DNA of 64,000 bases from Erysipelotrichaceae bacterium (GCA_017515475.1 JAFWFS010000007.1:124001-188000); one strand, 5' to 3'; shown: positions 42,265 to 51,447, counted from the stretch's first letter. The notes: generated by a model from the letters alone, not told the origin. Numbers and translations are program-made.

Positions 42265-44416
42265 CCGAGATCACGCTTTCGACTTTTCTCAGGTTGGCCA
42301 TGATGTTCTCCAGATGTTCCTTATCGGTAACCATGAACGACAAAGAAGTCGTAGCCGTAAGATCTTCATTGTTGGCCACGCTGTTGACGGCTGTCAGATT
42401 GGCTTTGAACTGGGCAACAACCGTAACAAGATCGGTCAGCAGATATGATCTGTCTTTCGAGAAGATCTTGACTGAAGTCTCGTACTTGATATCAGGTTTA
42501 TCGGGATCCCATTGAATATCGATGAGACGTCTCTCGTTGGCGATATTCGGGCAGTCGCTTCTGTGTACTTTAATGCCCTGTCCCTTGGATACGAATCCCT
42601 TGACATCATCGCCATATACCGGTGAACAGCACGGTGACAAAGCTATTTTCATCGAGTTGATGCCGGTTACAACGATTCCGGTCTTGGATACGAACTGATT
42701 CCTGGCGGAATTCTTTTTGGCGATCCTTTCAAGCAGCGACAGATCGACTTCTTTCTTGCCGAGTTTCGTCAGTTTTTCAACGACGGCGATCGGAGCCATC
42801 GACTTGCATCCGATTGCATAAAGTAGATCGTTGGCATTCGTCAGCTGGAAAGTACCTGCGACTCTGTCCAGCTTCTTCATGTCGTAGTATTCATCCAGAT
42901 CAAGATCATGTTTTCTGATTTCTTCCTTTAAGAGGCTTTCACCGTTCTTGATGAAAGTTTCCTTGTCTTCCATTTCCTTCTTCTGGAAATAGGCCTTGAT
43001 CTTGTTTCTGGCGTGGTTGGTCTTGACGATCTTCAGCCAGTCTTCCGAAGGCGTGGAATTCTTGTTGGTACGCAGTTCAACGACATCTCCGGTCTTTAGA
43101 GGCGTATTTAACGGTACAAGAACGCCGTTGACCAGCGCACCTACCGTCTGGTTTCCTACTTCCGTATGGATACGGTAGGCAAAATCGATCGGAGTAGCGC
43201 CGGCCGCCAGGTCGATGACTCTTCCTCTTGGGGTCATGCAGTAGATGTTTGCATTGAAAACGTCATGCGTGATATCGTTCATGAATTCTTTGGCATCCGC
43301 TTCCGAATTTTCCTCAAAAGCTTTCAGCCACTGCAGTTCATTCTGCAGATCCTTCTGGGAACGTTTATTTCCTTCCTTGTAGGACCAGTGGGCAGCGATA
43401 CCTCTTTCCGCGATCTCATCCATTTCCTCTGTACGGATCTGCACTTCATAGATACGTCCGTCCGGTCCAACGATCGTCGTATGCAAAGACTGATACATGT
43501 TCATCTTCGGCATGGCGATATAGTCTTTCAGTCTGCCGGGAATCGGTCGGTAAACGGCATGGATGTAACCAAGTACTTCATAGCAGTTTAGTTCGGTTTC
43601 CGTAACGATACGGATGGCCAGAAGATCCAGGATCTCGTCAAAACGCTTGTTCTTGGTAACCATCTTCTTATTGATTGAATAAAGATGCTTGGAACGTCCA
43701 AAAATCCTGAATGGAATGTTGTGCATCTTCAGGACGATGGAAATATCCTGTATCATGATTTCGATCTGCTTATCGCGTTCCGATTTCTTGGATTCAACCA
43801 GTCTGGCTATCTCGTGGTATTTCTCGTTGTCAAGATAGTAGAAAGACAGGTCTTCCAGTTCGTTCTTGATTTCGGCAATACCTAATCGATGCGCGATCGG
43901 CGCATAGACGTCCAGTGTTTCTTTGGCTATCCTTTTCTGTTTGATTTCCGGCATGTATTCCAGCGTGCGCATGTTGTGCAGACGGTCAACCAGCTTTACC
44001 AGAATAACCCTGACATCCTTGGCCATGGCGATCAGGATCTTTCGGTGATTGACGGCCTGGTATTCCTTTTCATCGGTAAACTTCAGATTGGAGATCTTGG
44101 TTACGGCTTCGACCATTTCATAGATCTCTTCACCGAACTCTTCAACAAACTCTTCTTTCTCTACGCCGCAGTCTTCGATAACATCGTGTAGGAGTCCTGC
44201 GCATATCGTATTCGGATCGGTCTTCAGCTTTGCCAGCTCATAGGCCACATTCAAAACATGCACAAAGTAAGGTTCGCCTGAGGACCTTTTCTGATCCTTG
44301 TGCTTTTCGTAGGCATAGCTGTAGGCTTTTTCAATCAGATCAAGCGATGCCTGGTTTTTGATGTACTTGCCGATCTCATTAAAAAGCTCTTCTTTTGTTG
44401 AAATAAGACTTACCAT
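42245..44416 (-). CDS. relA: Bifunctional (p)ppGpp synthetase/hydrolase
   Basis: The stringent response enzyme of the long RSH type. The HD hydrolase domain has YFVHVLNVAYELA and AGLLHDVIED and looks intact. The synthetase domain has KDYIAMPKMNMYQSLHTTI. A TGS domain follows (about 390-450, MTPRGRVIDLAAGATPIDFA), then a helical region with CCSPVYGDDVKGF and a C-terminal ACT domain. It has 723 residues. It has TAAAAT 6 nt before ATG and no Shine-Dalgarno. The apt gene just upstream is its usual neighbour. Confidence 0.96.
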   Translation of the reverse strand: MVSLISTKEELFNEIGKYIKNQASLDLIEKAYSYAYEKHKDQKRSSGEPYFVHVLNVAYELAKLKTDPNTICAGLLHDVIEDCGVEKEEFVEEFGEEIYEMVEAVTKISNLKFTDEKEYQAVNHRKILIAMAKDVRVILVKLVDRLHNMRTLEYMPEIKQKRIAKETLDVYAPIAHRLGIAEIKNELEDLSFYYLDNEKYHEIARLVESKKSERDKQIEIMIQDISIVLKMHNIPFRIFGRSKHLYSINKKMVTKNKRFDEILDLLAIRIVTETELNCYEVLGYIHAVYRPIPGRLKDYIAMPKMNMYQSLHTTIVGPDGRIYEVQIRTEEMDEIAERGIAAHWSYKEGNKRSQKDLQNELQWLKAFEENSEADAKEFMNDITHDVFNANIYCMTPRGRVIDLAAGATPIDFAYRIHTEVGNQTVGALVNGVLVPLNTPLKTGDVVELRTNKNSTPSEDWLKIVKTNHARNKIKAYFQKKEMEDKETFIKNGESLLKEEIRKHDLDLDEYYDMKKLDRVAGTFQLTNANDLLYAIGCKSMAPIAVVEKLTKLGKKEVDLSLLERIAKKNSARNQFVSKTGIVVTGINSMKIALSPCCSPVYGDDVKGFVSKGQGIKVHRSDCPNIANERRLIDIQWDPDKPDIKYETSVKIFSKDRSYLLTDLVTVVAQFKANLTAVNSVANNEDLTATTSLSFMVTDKEHLENIMANLRKVESVISVERAIK

Positions 44417-44422
44417 GTTTCT

Positions 44423-44428
44423 ATTTTA
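44423..44428 (-). promoter_or_regulatory. -10 element of relA (leaderless)
   Basis: TAAAAT on the minus strand, exactly 6 nt before the ATG, overlapping the T-tract of the apt terminator. Confidence 0.55.
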
Positions 44429-44450
44429 AAACCGAAGCAAAGCTTCGATT
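44429..44450 (-). terminator. Rho-independent terminator of apt
   Basis: Stem CGAAGC (44433-44438) / GCTTCG (44442-44447) with a 3-nt loop, extended by A-T and G-T pairs, then TTTT on the minus strand. Confidence 0.8.
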
Positions 44451-44454
44451 TTAA

Positions 44455-44967
44455 TCAGTATTTTAATAATGTGAAAACGTTATAGTCTTTCAGTCTCTCT
44501 CTGCCGCCCAGATCTTCCAGCTCAATAAGGAATGCGCATCCGACAACTTCGCCGCCCATCTGTTCCACCATTCTGATGGTAGCTTCAACAGTACCGCCGG
44601 TTGCCAGCAGGTCATCGATGATCAGGACTTTCTGTCCCGGTTTGACGGAATCCGCATGCATGTGCAGCTCGTTTGATCCGTATTCCAGATCGTACTTGTA
44701 AGATATCGTCTTTCTAGGAAGCTTGTTCGGTTTTCTGACCGGAATAAAGCCGATCTTCAGTTCATACGCAACCGGACAGCCGAAAATAAATCCTCTGGAT
44801 TCCGGACCGGCTACGACCTGTGCACCGACTTCTTTTGCATAATCGATCAGAGCATTACATGCCTCACTGAATGCCTCGCCGTCAGCCATCAAAGGCGTGA
44901 TATCTCTAAACAGGATACCTTCTTTCGGGAAATCGGGAATAGATGCAATATAGTCTTTTAAATTCAT
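44455..44967 (-). CDS. apt: Adenine phosphoribosyltransferase
   Basis: Salvages adenine to AMP using PRPP. Motifs are [35 protein letters not shown] and the PRPP loop [13 protein letters not shown]. It has 170 residues from the ATG at 44967, about 7 nt after AGAGGTG; an ATG three codons earlier almost touches the Shine-Dalgarno. It has its own promoter in the gap after recJ; the order recJ-apt-relA is conserved in Bacillota. Confidence 0.96.
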   Translation of the reverse strand: MNLKDYIASIPDFPKEGILFRDITPLMADGEAFSEACNALIDYAKEVGAQVVAGPESRGFIFGCPVAYELKIGFIPVRKPNKLPRKTISYKYDLEYGSNELHMHADSVKPGQKVLIIDDLLATGGTVEATIRMVEQMGGEVVGCAFLIELEDLGGRERLKDYNVFTLLKY

Positions 44968-44994
44968 AACATTCACCTCTGCAAATACATATCA

Positions 44995-45023
44995 ATTATA
45001 GTAAAACTACAGTGTTTCTTCAA
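44995..45023 (-). promoter_or_regulatory. Promoter of apt
   Basis: Minus strand TTGAAG (45018-45023), 17-nt spacer, TATAAT (44995-45000). The -35 lies in the last codons of recJ. The leader carries AGAGGTG. Confidence 0.7.
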
Positions 45024-46521
45024 TTACAAACGAGAGTTTAGAATTATGATAATCGTCTCTTTTCAGTTTGCCGATCAGCATCGAATAATCATTGTCTTCT
45101 TCCTTATGCCGGAAATCGATGGCATCCAGTTTTTCATTAAGCGTGTATTTTCTGAATCTGCCTGCTGATCGGTAGATTTTTAAAATGTTCGGATCTTTGA
45201 TTCCCAGCTGCGGTTCAGGAAAATCCGGTCCGAAAGGTTTCAGTTCATCAAGCTCATTCAGCAGATCGAAATCGATTTCTTCCTGATTCAGAACGATTAC
45301 ATCTTTGATCTGTTCTTCCATCGTAAGTTCGTGACTTGAGATATGATCGAGCAGAGTCGGAAGCTTATCTTCGTTTATCGACAGTCCGACAGCCTGCTCA
45401 TGGCCGCCGTATGTTGTGAACAGGTTTTCAACCTGTTTCAGATACCCGTACAGATCGCTTCCTTTCGGACTTCTTCCCGATCCTTTCAGTTCATTTCCGT
45501 TCTTTGTCAGAACAATAACGGGCTTCTGATACTCATACATCATCCGATTGGCAATCAGACCGCAAAGTCCTTCCTTAAAGGCTTCCGAACATACTACAAT
45601 GATTTTCTGATCTAGATCCATCACTCTTTCCGCCAGAGAAAACATCTGTCTGGTCAGTTCCTTACGTGTCTTGTTGATTTCTTCGATCCTGTTGAGATAG
45701 ATCATGCATTCGCTGCTGTTGTCAAGTAGATATCTGACTACGTAGTTGACATTCATTCTGTCATCCAGTCTGGAAACGGCATTGATTTTTGGGATTACCT
45801 GAAACGAAAGCGTATCGAAATCGATATTATCGCTTCCGGCCAGATACCTTATCGGAAGGATCTTTTCTTCATTTATCAGCCTTATCATTTCTTTCATCAG
45901 ACTGCGGTTGTATCCGAATACCGAAACCATGTCCGCCAGAGTCGCCAGGCCGCCGTAAACAGTCGAAAGAGTATCATACCGGAAACCGTTAGACAGCAGA
46001 GCGCAGAGACCTCCGGCACACATGTCGGCGTATTCTTCAGGGAACAGATTCGGATGAAGATAGGCGTCCGCATCAGGCGCTTCACTGTATTCGTGGTGGT
46101 CAATGACGAGTACCTTAAGCCCTGCGTTCCGAGCTATAGAAAGCTGCTGATTTGCCGTGATACCGTTATCTACACACAGTATGACTTCAAATCCGTTCTC
46201 TATCGCCGTCTTCACGATTCTCTCATTTATTCCATATCCATCCCTGCTTCTGGAAGGGATGTAGTAATTATTCCGGATCTGCAGATCATCCAGGAGACGT
46301 TTCATGATCACCGTAGCGCATATACCGTCGCAGTCATAGTCCCCAACAATAAAAAACCTTTTATCTTTGTAAGATAAAAGAATCTCTCTGAAGCTTTTCA
46401 ATACTTCCAGATCATAATCAGGAAGAAAACCCTTTGCATCAAGTCTTTGAGGATCGATTCCGTTTATCTGACATATTCTTTCCTTCAGACTGTAATCATC
46501 TGTGTTGAAACGGTATTTCAT
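45007..46521 (-). CDS. recJ: Single-stranded-DNA exonuclease RecJ (short form)
   Basis: A 5'-3' single-strand DNA exonuclease of repair and recombination. DHH-phosphoesterase motifs are RFFIVGDYDCDGICATVIM, VDNGITANQQ and VLVIDHHEYSEA. The DHHA1 part contains KGSGRSPKGSDLYGYL and TTYGGHEQAVGLSI. The C-terminal OB domain is followed by little else, so at 504 residues it is shorter than most RecJ (560-770). The start overlaps the mraY stop as ATGA. Confidence 0.9.
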   Translation of the reverse strand: MKYRFNTDDYSLKERICQINGIDPQRLDAKGFLPDYDLEVLKSFREILLSYKDKRFFIVGDYDCDGICATVIMKRLLDDLQIRNNYYIPSRSRDGYGINERIVKTAIENGFEVILCVDNGITANQQLSIARNAGLKVLVIDHHEYSEAPDADAYLHPNLFPEEYADMCAGGLCALLSNGFRYDTLSTVYGGLATLADMVSVFGYNRSLMKEMIRLINEEKILPIRYLAGSDNIDFDTLSFQVIPKINAVSRLDDRMNVNYVVRYLLDNSSECMIYLNRIEEINKTRKELTRQMFSLAERVMDLDQKIIVVCSEAFKEGLCGLIANRMMYEYQKPVIVLTKNGNELKGSGRSPKGSDLYGYLKQVENLFTTYGGHEQAVGLSINEDKLPTLLDHISSHELTMEEQIKDVIVLNQEEIDFDLLNELDELKPFGPDFPEPQLGIKDPNILKIYRSAGRFRKYTLNEKLDAIDFRHKEEDNDYSMLIGKLKRDDYHNSKLSFVIEETL

Positions 46522-47495
46522 AGCAGCGAAATACCGATGAATAATCCTATTACCGAAAGAATCAGCTGTACAAGATAGAACATCAGAACGATTTTTGTTT
46601 CCTTGCAGCCTTTAATCACAAAGGCATAATGAATCGGTGTGTAGGAGAATACTCTCTTATGGAATACTCTGACCATGAACTGCTGTAGACAGACACAGAA
46701 CATTTCAACGACGAATACTCCGCCGATTACAAACAGAGCCAGCGTCTGATCCGTAACCAATCCAAGAGAAGCGAACAGAGCCCCCAGAGCGAGCGAACCG
46801 CTGTCTCCCATGAAGATCTTTGCAGGATGGAAATTGAAGCGCAGATAGCCTAAAAGGCCGGCCAGAATGCAGATGAGGAATAACGCCAGATGATGATCGT
46901 TCTGTATGAAAAGCAGAATGACAAAAGGGATCAGTGCAATAAACGATACACCTGCGCATAATCCATCCATGCCGTCGGTAAAGTTCACCGCATTGGCTTC
47001 CGCCATGTAAAGAAGAACCATGAACGGAAGATAGATATACCATCTTAAAGGAATCACAAGCGAAGTAAAAGGAACGCTCACCTGCATCGGCAGAATATCT
47101 CTGAATATAAAGAACAGTCCGGCAGAGTATGCCAGTTCCATGATCAGCCTTGTTTTCGGCGACAAACCGTCGTTCTTGTGACTTGCGATAATAAGTGCAT
47201 CATCGATAAAACCGACGGAACAGTACAGAACATAAGACAAGAGAACAAACAGGAAACGCCTGTCTGCAACCCCTTTAAGATCCGCAACAAAAAAAGCGAT
47301 CACCGGTATGACGACAAAAAGCAGACCGCCCATGATCGGAGTTTTGTCTTTATTCTTGAATTCTTCCAGTGCATATTCGGAAGCGATCTGTTCGATGTTT
47401 CTTCTTTTCAGATATCTGATAAAAACGGGCATCGCGATCAGCATTGATACAAAAGTTATTGCAGCTGCAACGAGACAAGTAAGCTTAAAATCCAT
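46518..47495 (-). CDS. mraY: Phospho-N-acetylmuramoyl-pentapeptide transferase
   Basis: Transfers phospho-MurNAc-pentapeptide to undecaprenyl phosphate, making lipid I in the membrane. About ten helices with TPIMGGLLFVVIP, EANAVNFTDGMDGLCAG and IFMGDSGSLALGALFA. It has 325 residues. It starts 16 bp after the PBP stop, with TATAAT 8 nt before ATG and no Shine-Dalgarno. The genes that normally follow (murD, ftsW, murG) are replaced by recJ. Confidence 0.95.
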   Translation of the reverse strand: MDFKLTCLVAAAITFVSMLIAMPVFIRYLKRRNIEQIASEYALEEFKNKDKTPIMGGLLFVVIPVIAFFVADLKGVADRRFLFVLLSYVLYCSVGFIDDALIIASHKNDGLSPKTRLIMELAYSAGLFFIFRDILPMQVSVPFTSLVIPLRWYIYLPFMVLLYMAEANAVNFTDGMDGLCAGVSFIALIPFVILLFIQNDHHLALFLICILAGLLGYLRFNFHPAKIFMGDSGSLALGALFASLGLVTDQTLALFVIGGVFVVEMFCVCLQQFMVRVFHKRVFSYTPIHYAFVIKGCKETKIVLMFYLVQLILSVIGLFIGISLL

Positions 47496-47503
47496 ACCAA
47501 AAT

Positions 47504-47509
47504 ATTATA
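47504..47509 (-). promoter_or_regulatory. -10-like element before mraY
   Basis: TATAAT on the minus strand, 8 nt before the ATG, directly after the PBP stop. It may give a leaderless mraY transcript, or be a chance AT-rich match. Confidence 0.45.
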
Positions 47510-47511
47510 CA

Positions 47512-49722
47512 CTATTCGTCTGTCTCTGCATCTATTATTTCTTCATTTGTTTCAGGATAGTGGATATCGCGAAGCTTCACGGTGATTTCCTGCTTCTTGT
47601 CGGCTATCGTTCCCGGATCTGCAGACTGTTCATAAACAACGCCATATCCGTCGATAACGATAGGAAGCTTTGTAAGCGTCCAGAAACTGATCAGATCTTT
47701 TCTTGTCCATCCGATAAAGTCCGGTACATTGACGATGTTTCCATCTGTCATCAGGAATACTTTTTCTCCGGTATACAGATCATCCCCCTTTTCAGGGATC
47801 TGAGCTATGATTCTCTCTCCGTTGCCGATCAGATACAGATCTGAATTATATTCATTCAGAATATCTTCTGCTTCATTTACGCTTAACGAAAGCAGTGAAG
47901 GCATCTCATATTTTCTAAGATAGATCCCCGATTCACCTGAACCGTCAGGAATCGTCAGATTCTCTAACAGAGCGATTCTGTCGATCAAGTCGGGAATCGG
48001 CTTGATTTCGTAATTGTAATAAACGGTTTCAGGCGATACATAGGCAAAATAGACCATGTATTTCGGATCTTCATACGGGAATCCCAACATGCATGAAATA
48101 ATGTTGTCGTCTTCCACATAGGTTCCGTCCATCGGAATCTCTGAAGTACCCGTTTTGCCCATGACTTCAACCGTTTTTGCCGCATAGTGTCTACATGTTC
48201 CTTCAGGATCGGATACGACTCTTCTTAACAGATCCTGCATCTGACGGGCAGTGCTTTCTGAAATCGGTTTGTCTGCTACGGTTCTTCTTCCCTGATAAAC
48301 GGTTTTCTCGGAATTCGGATCAACGATCTTATCGATGAAATAAGGTTTTACCATTTCGCCGTTTCCGAATATTGCAGTATAAGTCTGAAGCAGCTGCAGC
48401 ATTGTCGTAGAGGAACCCTGGCCATAAGTCGCTGTGATTTTATCGATTGGTGAATTATCGTAGTTGGTATAGCCGGCAATTTCATCGATTCCATCGGTGT
48501 TGACTCTCTGATATAAATGAAAACGATCCAGATATTCGCTGTAATTGTCAATGCCTACGTATTGAGAAAGCAGCGTTGCGGTTGCTACGTTGCTGGAATA
48601 GATCAGACCGTAGTCTAAAGGAATGCTGCCCCATTCTCTGAAGGATACGTTATGAATGCAGCCAAGCGAATTTCCTGAATAAGTACGGCCTGTACTTGCC
48701 GTATAACAGTATGAAGATGAATCGAACAAGGCATCTCCGTCATATACTCCAAGATCCATTGCCGTAGCGTAAATGACTGACTTCATGACAGAACCAGGTT
48801 CATAAGCCAGCTGTGAACCGAAATTGACCTGCGTATCATCCGATGTCAGGTGATTCGGATTGTATGTCGGATACTGTCCCCATGCCAGGATCTTGCCTGT
48901 ATCGATCTCTACGACAGCTCCCCAGGCTCTGCTGGCGTTCTTGTATTCGATGGTCGTGTTTAATGCAGTATTCAAAGCTTCCTGTATGGATAGATCGATC
49001 GTCAGATGGATATCGTAGCCGTTAATTGCCGCGATTGTTTCATCGTACATTCCAGGCAAGATAAAACCGTGTTTGTCCTGCTGATAGGAATGACTTCCAT
49101 CCGTTCCGGACAATTCATCGTTCAGATAGGCTTCAAGACCCAGTTTCCCCACCAGTCTGCCGGTATTGTCGGATTGGGCGAAGCCTATTAATTGCGGGGA
49201 AAAAACGTCTCCGTAAGGATAGTAGCGTCTATAGGAATTCCTGAATCCAATGCCATGCAGATCTGGAATTGCCAGGATGGCATTCTTCTGTTCTTCTGAA
49301 AGATTTCTGCCGTTAGCTCCCAACTCCGTCTGATACAGCCCCTGGCTTGAAACAAGAATGTCGTAAATGTCCTGCGCATCCATTTCCAGGATCGGTGCCA
49401 GCATCGATGCTGCATAGGACGGATTGTCGATGTACGCGATTTCGTTTCCGCTTGATAGACGGTCCGGATCCAGGAAACAGATTATGTCATAAGTCTGCAC
49501 ATCCTGGGCTACGATGCTTCCACCCGCTTCATAGATGTTTCCTCTTGAAGCGAAGATCTTCTCTTCAACGTTAGAAACGGAGTAGATGTAATCGTCAAGC
49601 GATGTTCCTGATCTTATGTGTTTCTTGCCGATCGTAACGAAAAAAACATTGCCGATGACAATAAGTACGATAGATAAAAGGATGAAATAGAGAAAACGAA
49701 GTCTAAGATTACTTCGTTTCAT
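47512..49722 (-). CDS. Division transpeptidase with PASTA domains (PBP2x/SpoVD type)
   Basis: A class B PBP that cross-links septal peptidoglycan. An N-terminal membrane helix (about residues 8-30) is followed by the dimerisation domain (EKIFASRGNIYEAGGSIVA), then the transpeptidase domain with YEPGSVMKSVI (SxxK, active Ser), YSSNVATA (SxN) and MGKTGTSEIP (KTG). Two PASTA domains end the protein (about 600-665 and 667-722). It has 736 residues. Its place after ftsL in the dcw cluster supports an FtsI/PBP2x role. Confidence 0.93.
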   Translation of the reverse strand: MKRSNLRLRFLYFILLSIVLIVIGNVFFVTIGKKHIRSGTSLDDYIYSVSNVEEKIFASRGNIYEAGGSIVAQDVQTYDIICFLDPDRLSSGNEIAYIDNPSYAASMLAPILEMDAQDIYDILVSSQGLYQTELGANGRNLSEEQKNAILAIPDLHGIGFRNSYRRYYPYGDVFSPQLIGFAQSDNTGRLVGKLGLEAYLNDELSGTDGSHSYQQDKHGFILPGMYDETIAAINGYDIHLTIDLSIQEALNTALNTTIEYKNASRAWGAVVEIDTGKILAWGQYPTYNPNHLTSDDTQVNFGSQLAYEPGSVMKSVIYATAMDLGVYDGDALFDSSSYCYTASTGRTYSGNSLGCIHNVSFREWGSIPLDYGLIYSSNVATATLLSQYVGIDNYSEYLDRFHLYQRVNTDGIDEIAGYTNYDNSPIDKITATYGQGSSTTMLQLLQTYTAIFGNGEMVKPYFIDKIVDPNSEKTVYQGRRTVADKPISESTARQMQDLLRRVVSDPEGTCRHYAAKTVEVMGKTGTSEIPMDGTYVEDDNIISCMLGFPYEDPKYMVYFAYVSPETVYYNYEIKPIPDLIDRIALLENLTIPDGSGESGIYLRKYEMPSLLSLSVNEAEDILNEYNSDLYLIGNGERIIAQIPEKGDDLYTGEKVFLMTDGNIVNVPDFIGWTRKDLISFWTLTKLPIVIDGYGVVYEQSADPGTIADKKQEITVKLRDIHYPETNEEIIDAETDE

Positions 49723-49723
49723 T

Positions 49724-50023
49724 TTAGTTACCTGTTACAGATATGATGTTTTCTGATATCTGATCCATATTCGCAGCCTGCGCTACCTCATAGACTCTAT
49801 CTTTGTTTTCCAGGGTCTGTATCTCGTAGTTCAGAGACTGATTTTCATTCTTAAGCATGGCCAGTTCTTCAGACATGGTCTGGATCTTCATTGTCAGTGA
49901 AGTATTGATCGTATTGACCAGAAGGGTCGTGATCAGCCAGGCGATCATGGAAAATGTAAAAACGATCAGCGCAAAGCCGTTTAAACTGAGTCTTCTTCTT
50001 TTTCTTTTAACGATTCTTGCCAT
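49724..50023 (-). CDS. ftsL: Cell division protein FtsL
   Basis: A 99-residue bitopic protein with a very basic N-terminus (MARIVKRKRRRLSL), one membrane helix (about 15-37) and an extracellular coiled coil (MKIQTMSEELAMLKNENQSL). FtsL joins the FtsB/DivIC-DivIB complex of the divisome. Sequence conservation is low in the family, so the call rests on topology and its place between rsmH and the PBP. It overlaps the rsmH end by 17 bp. Confidence 0.88.
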   Translation of the reverse strand: MARIVKRKRRRLSLNGFALIVFTFSMIAWLITTLLVNTINTSLTMKIQTMSEELAMLKNENQSLNYEIQTLENKDRVYEVAQAANMDQISENIISVTGN

Positions 50024-50921
50024 AATCCTTTTCTACTCCTCTGATGATTGCGCTCTTTGAGCGGTGATTCATCGCTATCTCTTCTTCACTGGCTTTTTCG
50101 CCGTGGTTCAGCAGCCTGTAGTCCGCAACCTTGACATCTTCCGGTCTTACAGCGATCCGTTTGTCGTCTTCGATCGTCGTCAGTTTCTTGAAGTACTGCT
50201 TAACGATCCTGTCTTCCAGAGAATGGAAGGTGATGATAACCAGTCTTCCATCTTCGTTCAGGATCCTGTCCGTTTCTTCCAGGAAGGCCTTCAGGCTTTC
50301 CAGTTCCTGATTTACTTCGATCCTAAGGGCCTGGAAAGTTTGTTTGGCGGGATGGCCTTTCCTGTTCAGAACTTTAGCCGGTAAGGCTTTTTTTATCACA
50401 TCGACCAGCTGAAGGGTCGTTGAGATCGGTCTGTTCTTGACGATTTCCGCTGCGATCTTCCGGGCGAATCTTTCTTCGCCGTATTCCCACAAGATCTTTT
50501 CCAGTTTTTCCTGTGGATAATCATTTACGACATCGTAGGCATTAAGAGGATTCTCTTTATCCATACGCATGTCCAGCGGTCCGTCATATCGGTAGGAGAA
50601 ACCTCTTTCTCCTTCGTCAAACTGCGGCGAGGATACGCCGAGGTCCAGCAGTATGCCGTCGGCGTGTTCTACATAGTCGGCAATGTTCTTGAAGTTGTCG
50701 TGGATGAATGTGACATTGTCATAGTCTTTCAGGATCTCTTTCGATTCTTCGATCGCTTCTTCATCCAGATCGAAGCAATAGAGTCTTCCTGTTTTCAGTT
50801 TTTCAAGGATCCTTCTGGAATGACCTCCCCTTCCCAGCGTCCCATCCACGTAGATGCCGTCTTCTTTTACGTTCAGCATCTCTATGGCCTTTTCAGGCAT
50901 TACACTGACATGCCTATTCAT
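50007..50921 (-). CDS. rsmH: 16S rRNA (cytosine-1402-N4)-methyltransferase
   Basis: Methylates C1402 in the ribosomal P site. SAM-binding DGTLGRGGHSRRIL, then GILLDLGVSSPQFDEGERGFSY and the C-terminal IITFHSLEDRIVKQYFK are diagnostic. It has 304 residues. The start overlaps mraZ by 8 bp, the conserved mraZ-rsmH arrangement. Confidence 0.96.
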   Translation of the reverse strand: MNRHVSVMPEKAIEMLNVKEDGIYVDGTLGRGGHSRRILEKLKTGRLYCFDLDEEAIEESKEILKDYDNVTFIHDNFKNIADYVEHADGILLDLGVSSPQFDEGERGFSYRYDGPLDMRMDKENPLNAYDVVNDYPQEKLEKILWEYGEERFARKIAAEIVKNRPISTTLQLVDVIKKALPAKVLNRKGHPAKQTFQALRIEVNQELESLKAFLEETDRILNEDGRLVIITFHSLEDRIVKQYFKKLTTIEDDKRIAVRPEDVKVADYRLLNHGEKASEEEIAMNHRSKSAIIRGVEKDYGKNR

Positions 50922-51351
50922 TGTGCAGCAGGTCGTTCAGATTCTCGGCTACTTCCTCGAAACTGTTGGAAGCATCCAGGTAGTATGAATCCCAGGTTGT
51001 CTTGTCCCAGATCTCGATATGATCGTTTGCGCCGATCACGACACATTCCTTGACGATATTGACCGGTTTTGACAGGAATGACGGGATCTGTATTCTTCCC
51101 TGGTTATCAAGCGTGCATTCCGTCGCTGTACTTGTCAGCATTCTGATGTACTGTCTTGCGGCTTTCTTTGTAGTAGGAAGCTTGTCGATTTCTTCAAACA
51201 TCTTGTCCCACTGTTTCAGGGAATAAATCGATAGACATCCATCCAGTCCTCTGGCCAGAATAAAGCTTTCGTGAAGCTCTTCACGGAATCTTCCAGGGAC
51301 GACGATACGTCCTTTGGCGTCTAGATTGTGCTGATATTCACCGATAAACAT
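50914..51351 (-). CDS. mraZ: Transcriptional regulator MraZ
   Basis: A DNA-binding regulator of the dcw cluster. Two SpoVT/AbrB-like halves are visible: MFIGEYQHNLDAKGRIVVPG (first) and ATECTLDNQGRIQIPSFL (second). It has 145 residues, the normal size. The protein family binds short repeats just upstream of its own start, and four such repeats are present here. Confidence 0.96.
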   Translation of the reverse strand: MFIGEYQHNLDAKGRIVVPGRFREELHESFILARGLDGCLSIYSLKQWDKMFEEIDKLPTTKKAARQYIRMLTSTATECTLDNQGRIQIPSFLSKPVNIVKECVVIGANDHIEIWDKTTWDSYYLDASNSFEEVAENLNDLLHNE

Positions 51352-51354
51352 CTA

Positions 51355-51388
51355 CCACTTTCCCCCACAAACAGCCACTTTCTACCAC
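51355..51388 (-). promoter_or_regulatory. Four MraZ-box repeats at exact 10-bp spacing
   Basis: CCAC (GTGG on the sense strand) occurs at 51355, 51365, 51375 and 51385. Three copies sit in AAAGTGG- or TAGTGG-like contexts. They lie between the -10 and the mraZ ATG. The 10-bp period places every box on one DNA face, as known for MraZ octamer binding (TGGGN or AAAGTG-type repeats). Confidence 0.8.
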
Positions 51389-51389
51389 T

Positions 51390-51418
51390 ATTATGGCATT
51401 TTGAATATAAAAAGTAAA
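51390..51418 (-). promoter_or_regulatory. Promoter of the mraZ-rsmH-ftsL-PBP operon
   Basis: Minus strand TTTACT (51413-51418), 17-nt spacer, CATAAT (51390-51395). The MraZ boxes start immediately downstream, so MraZ binding would block initiation or escape. Confidence 0.6.
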
Positions 51419-51447
51419 TAAAAAAGTGCAGTATTTTCTGCACTTTT
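51415..51447 (-). terminator. Terminator-like hairpin upstream of mraZ
   Basis: A 10-bp stem AAAAGTGCAG (51422-51431) / CTGCACTTTT (51438-51447) with a 6-nt loop, followed by TTATTT on the minus strand. It is probably a second terminator behind rpmF. The remaining bases to 51519 show no gene. Confidence 0.75.
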
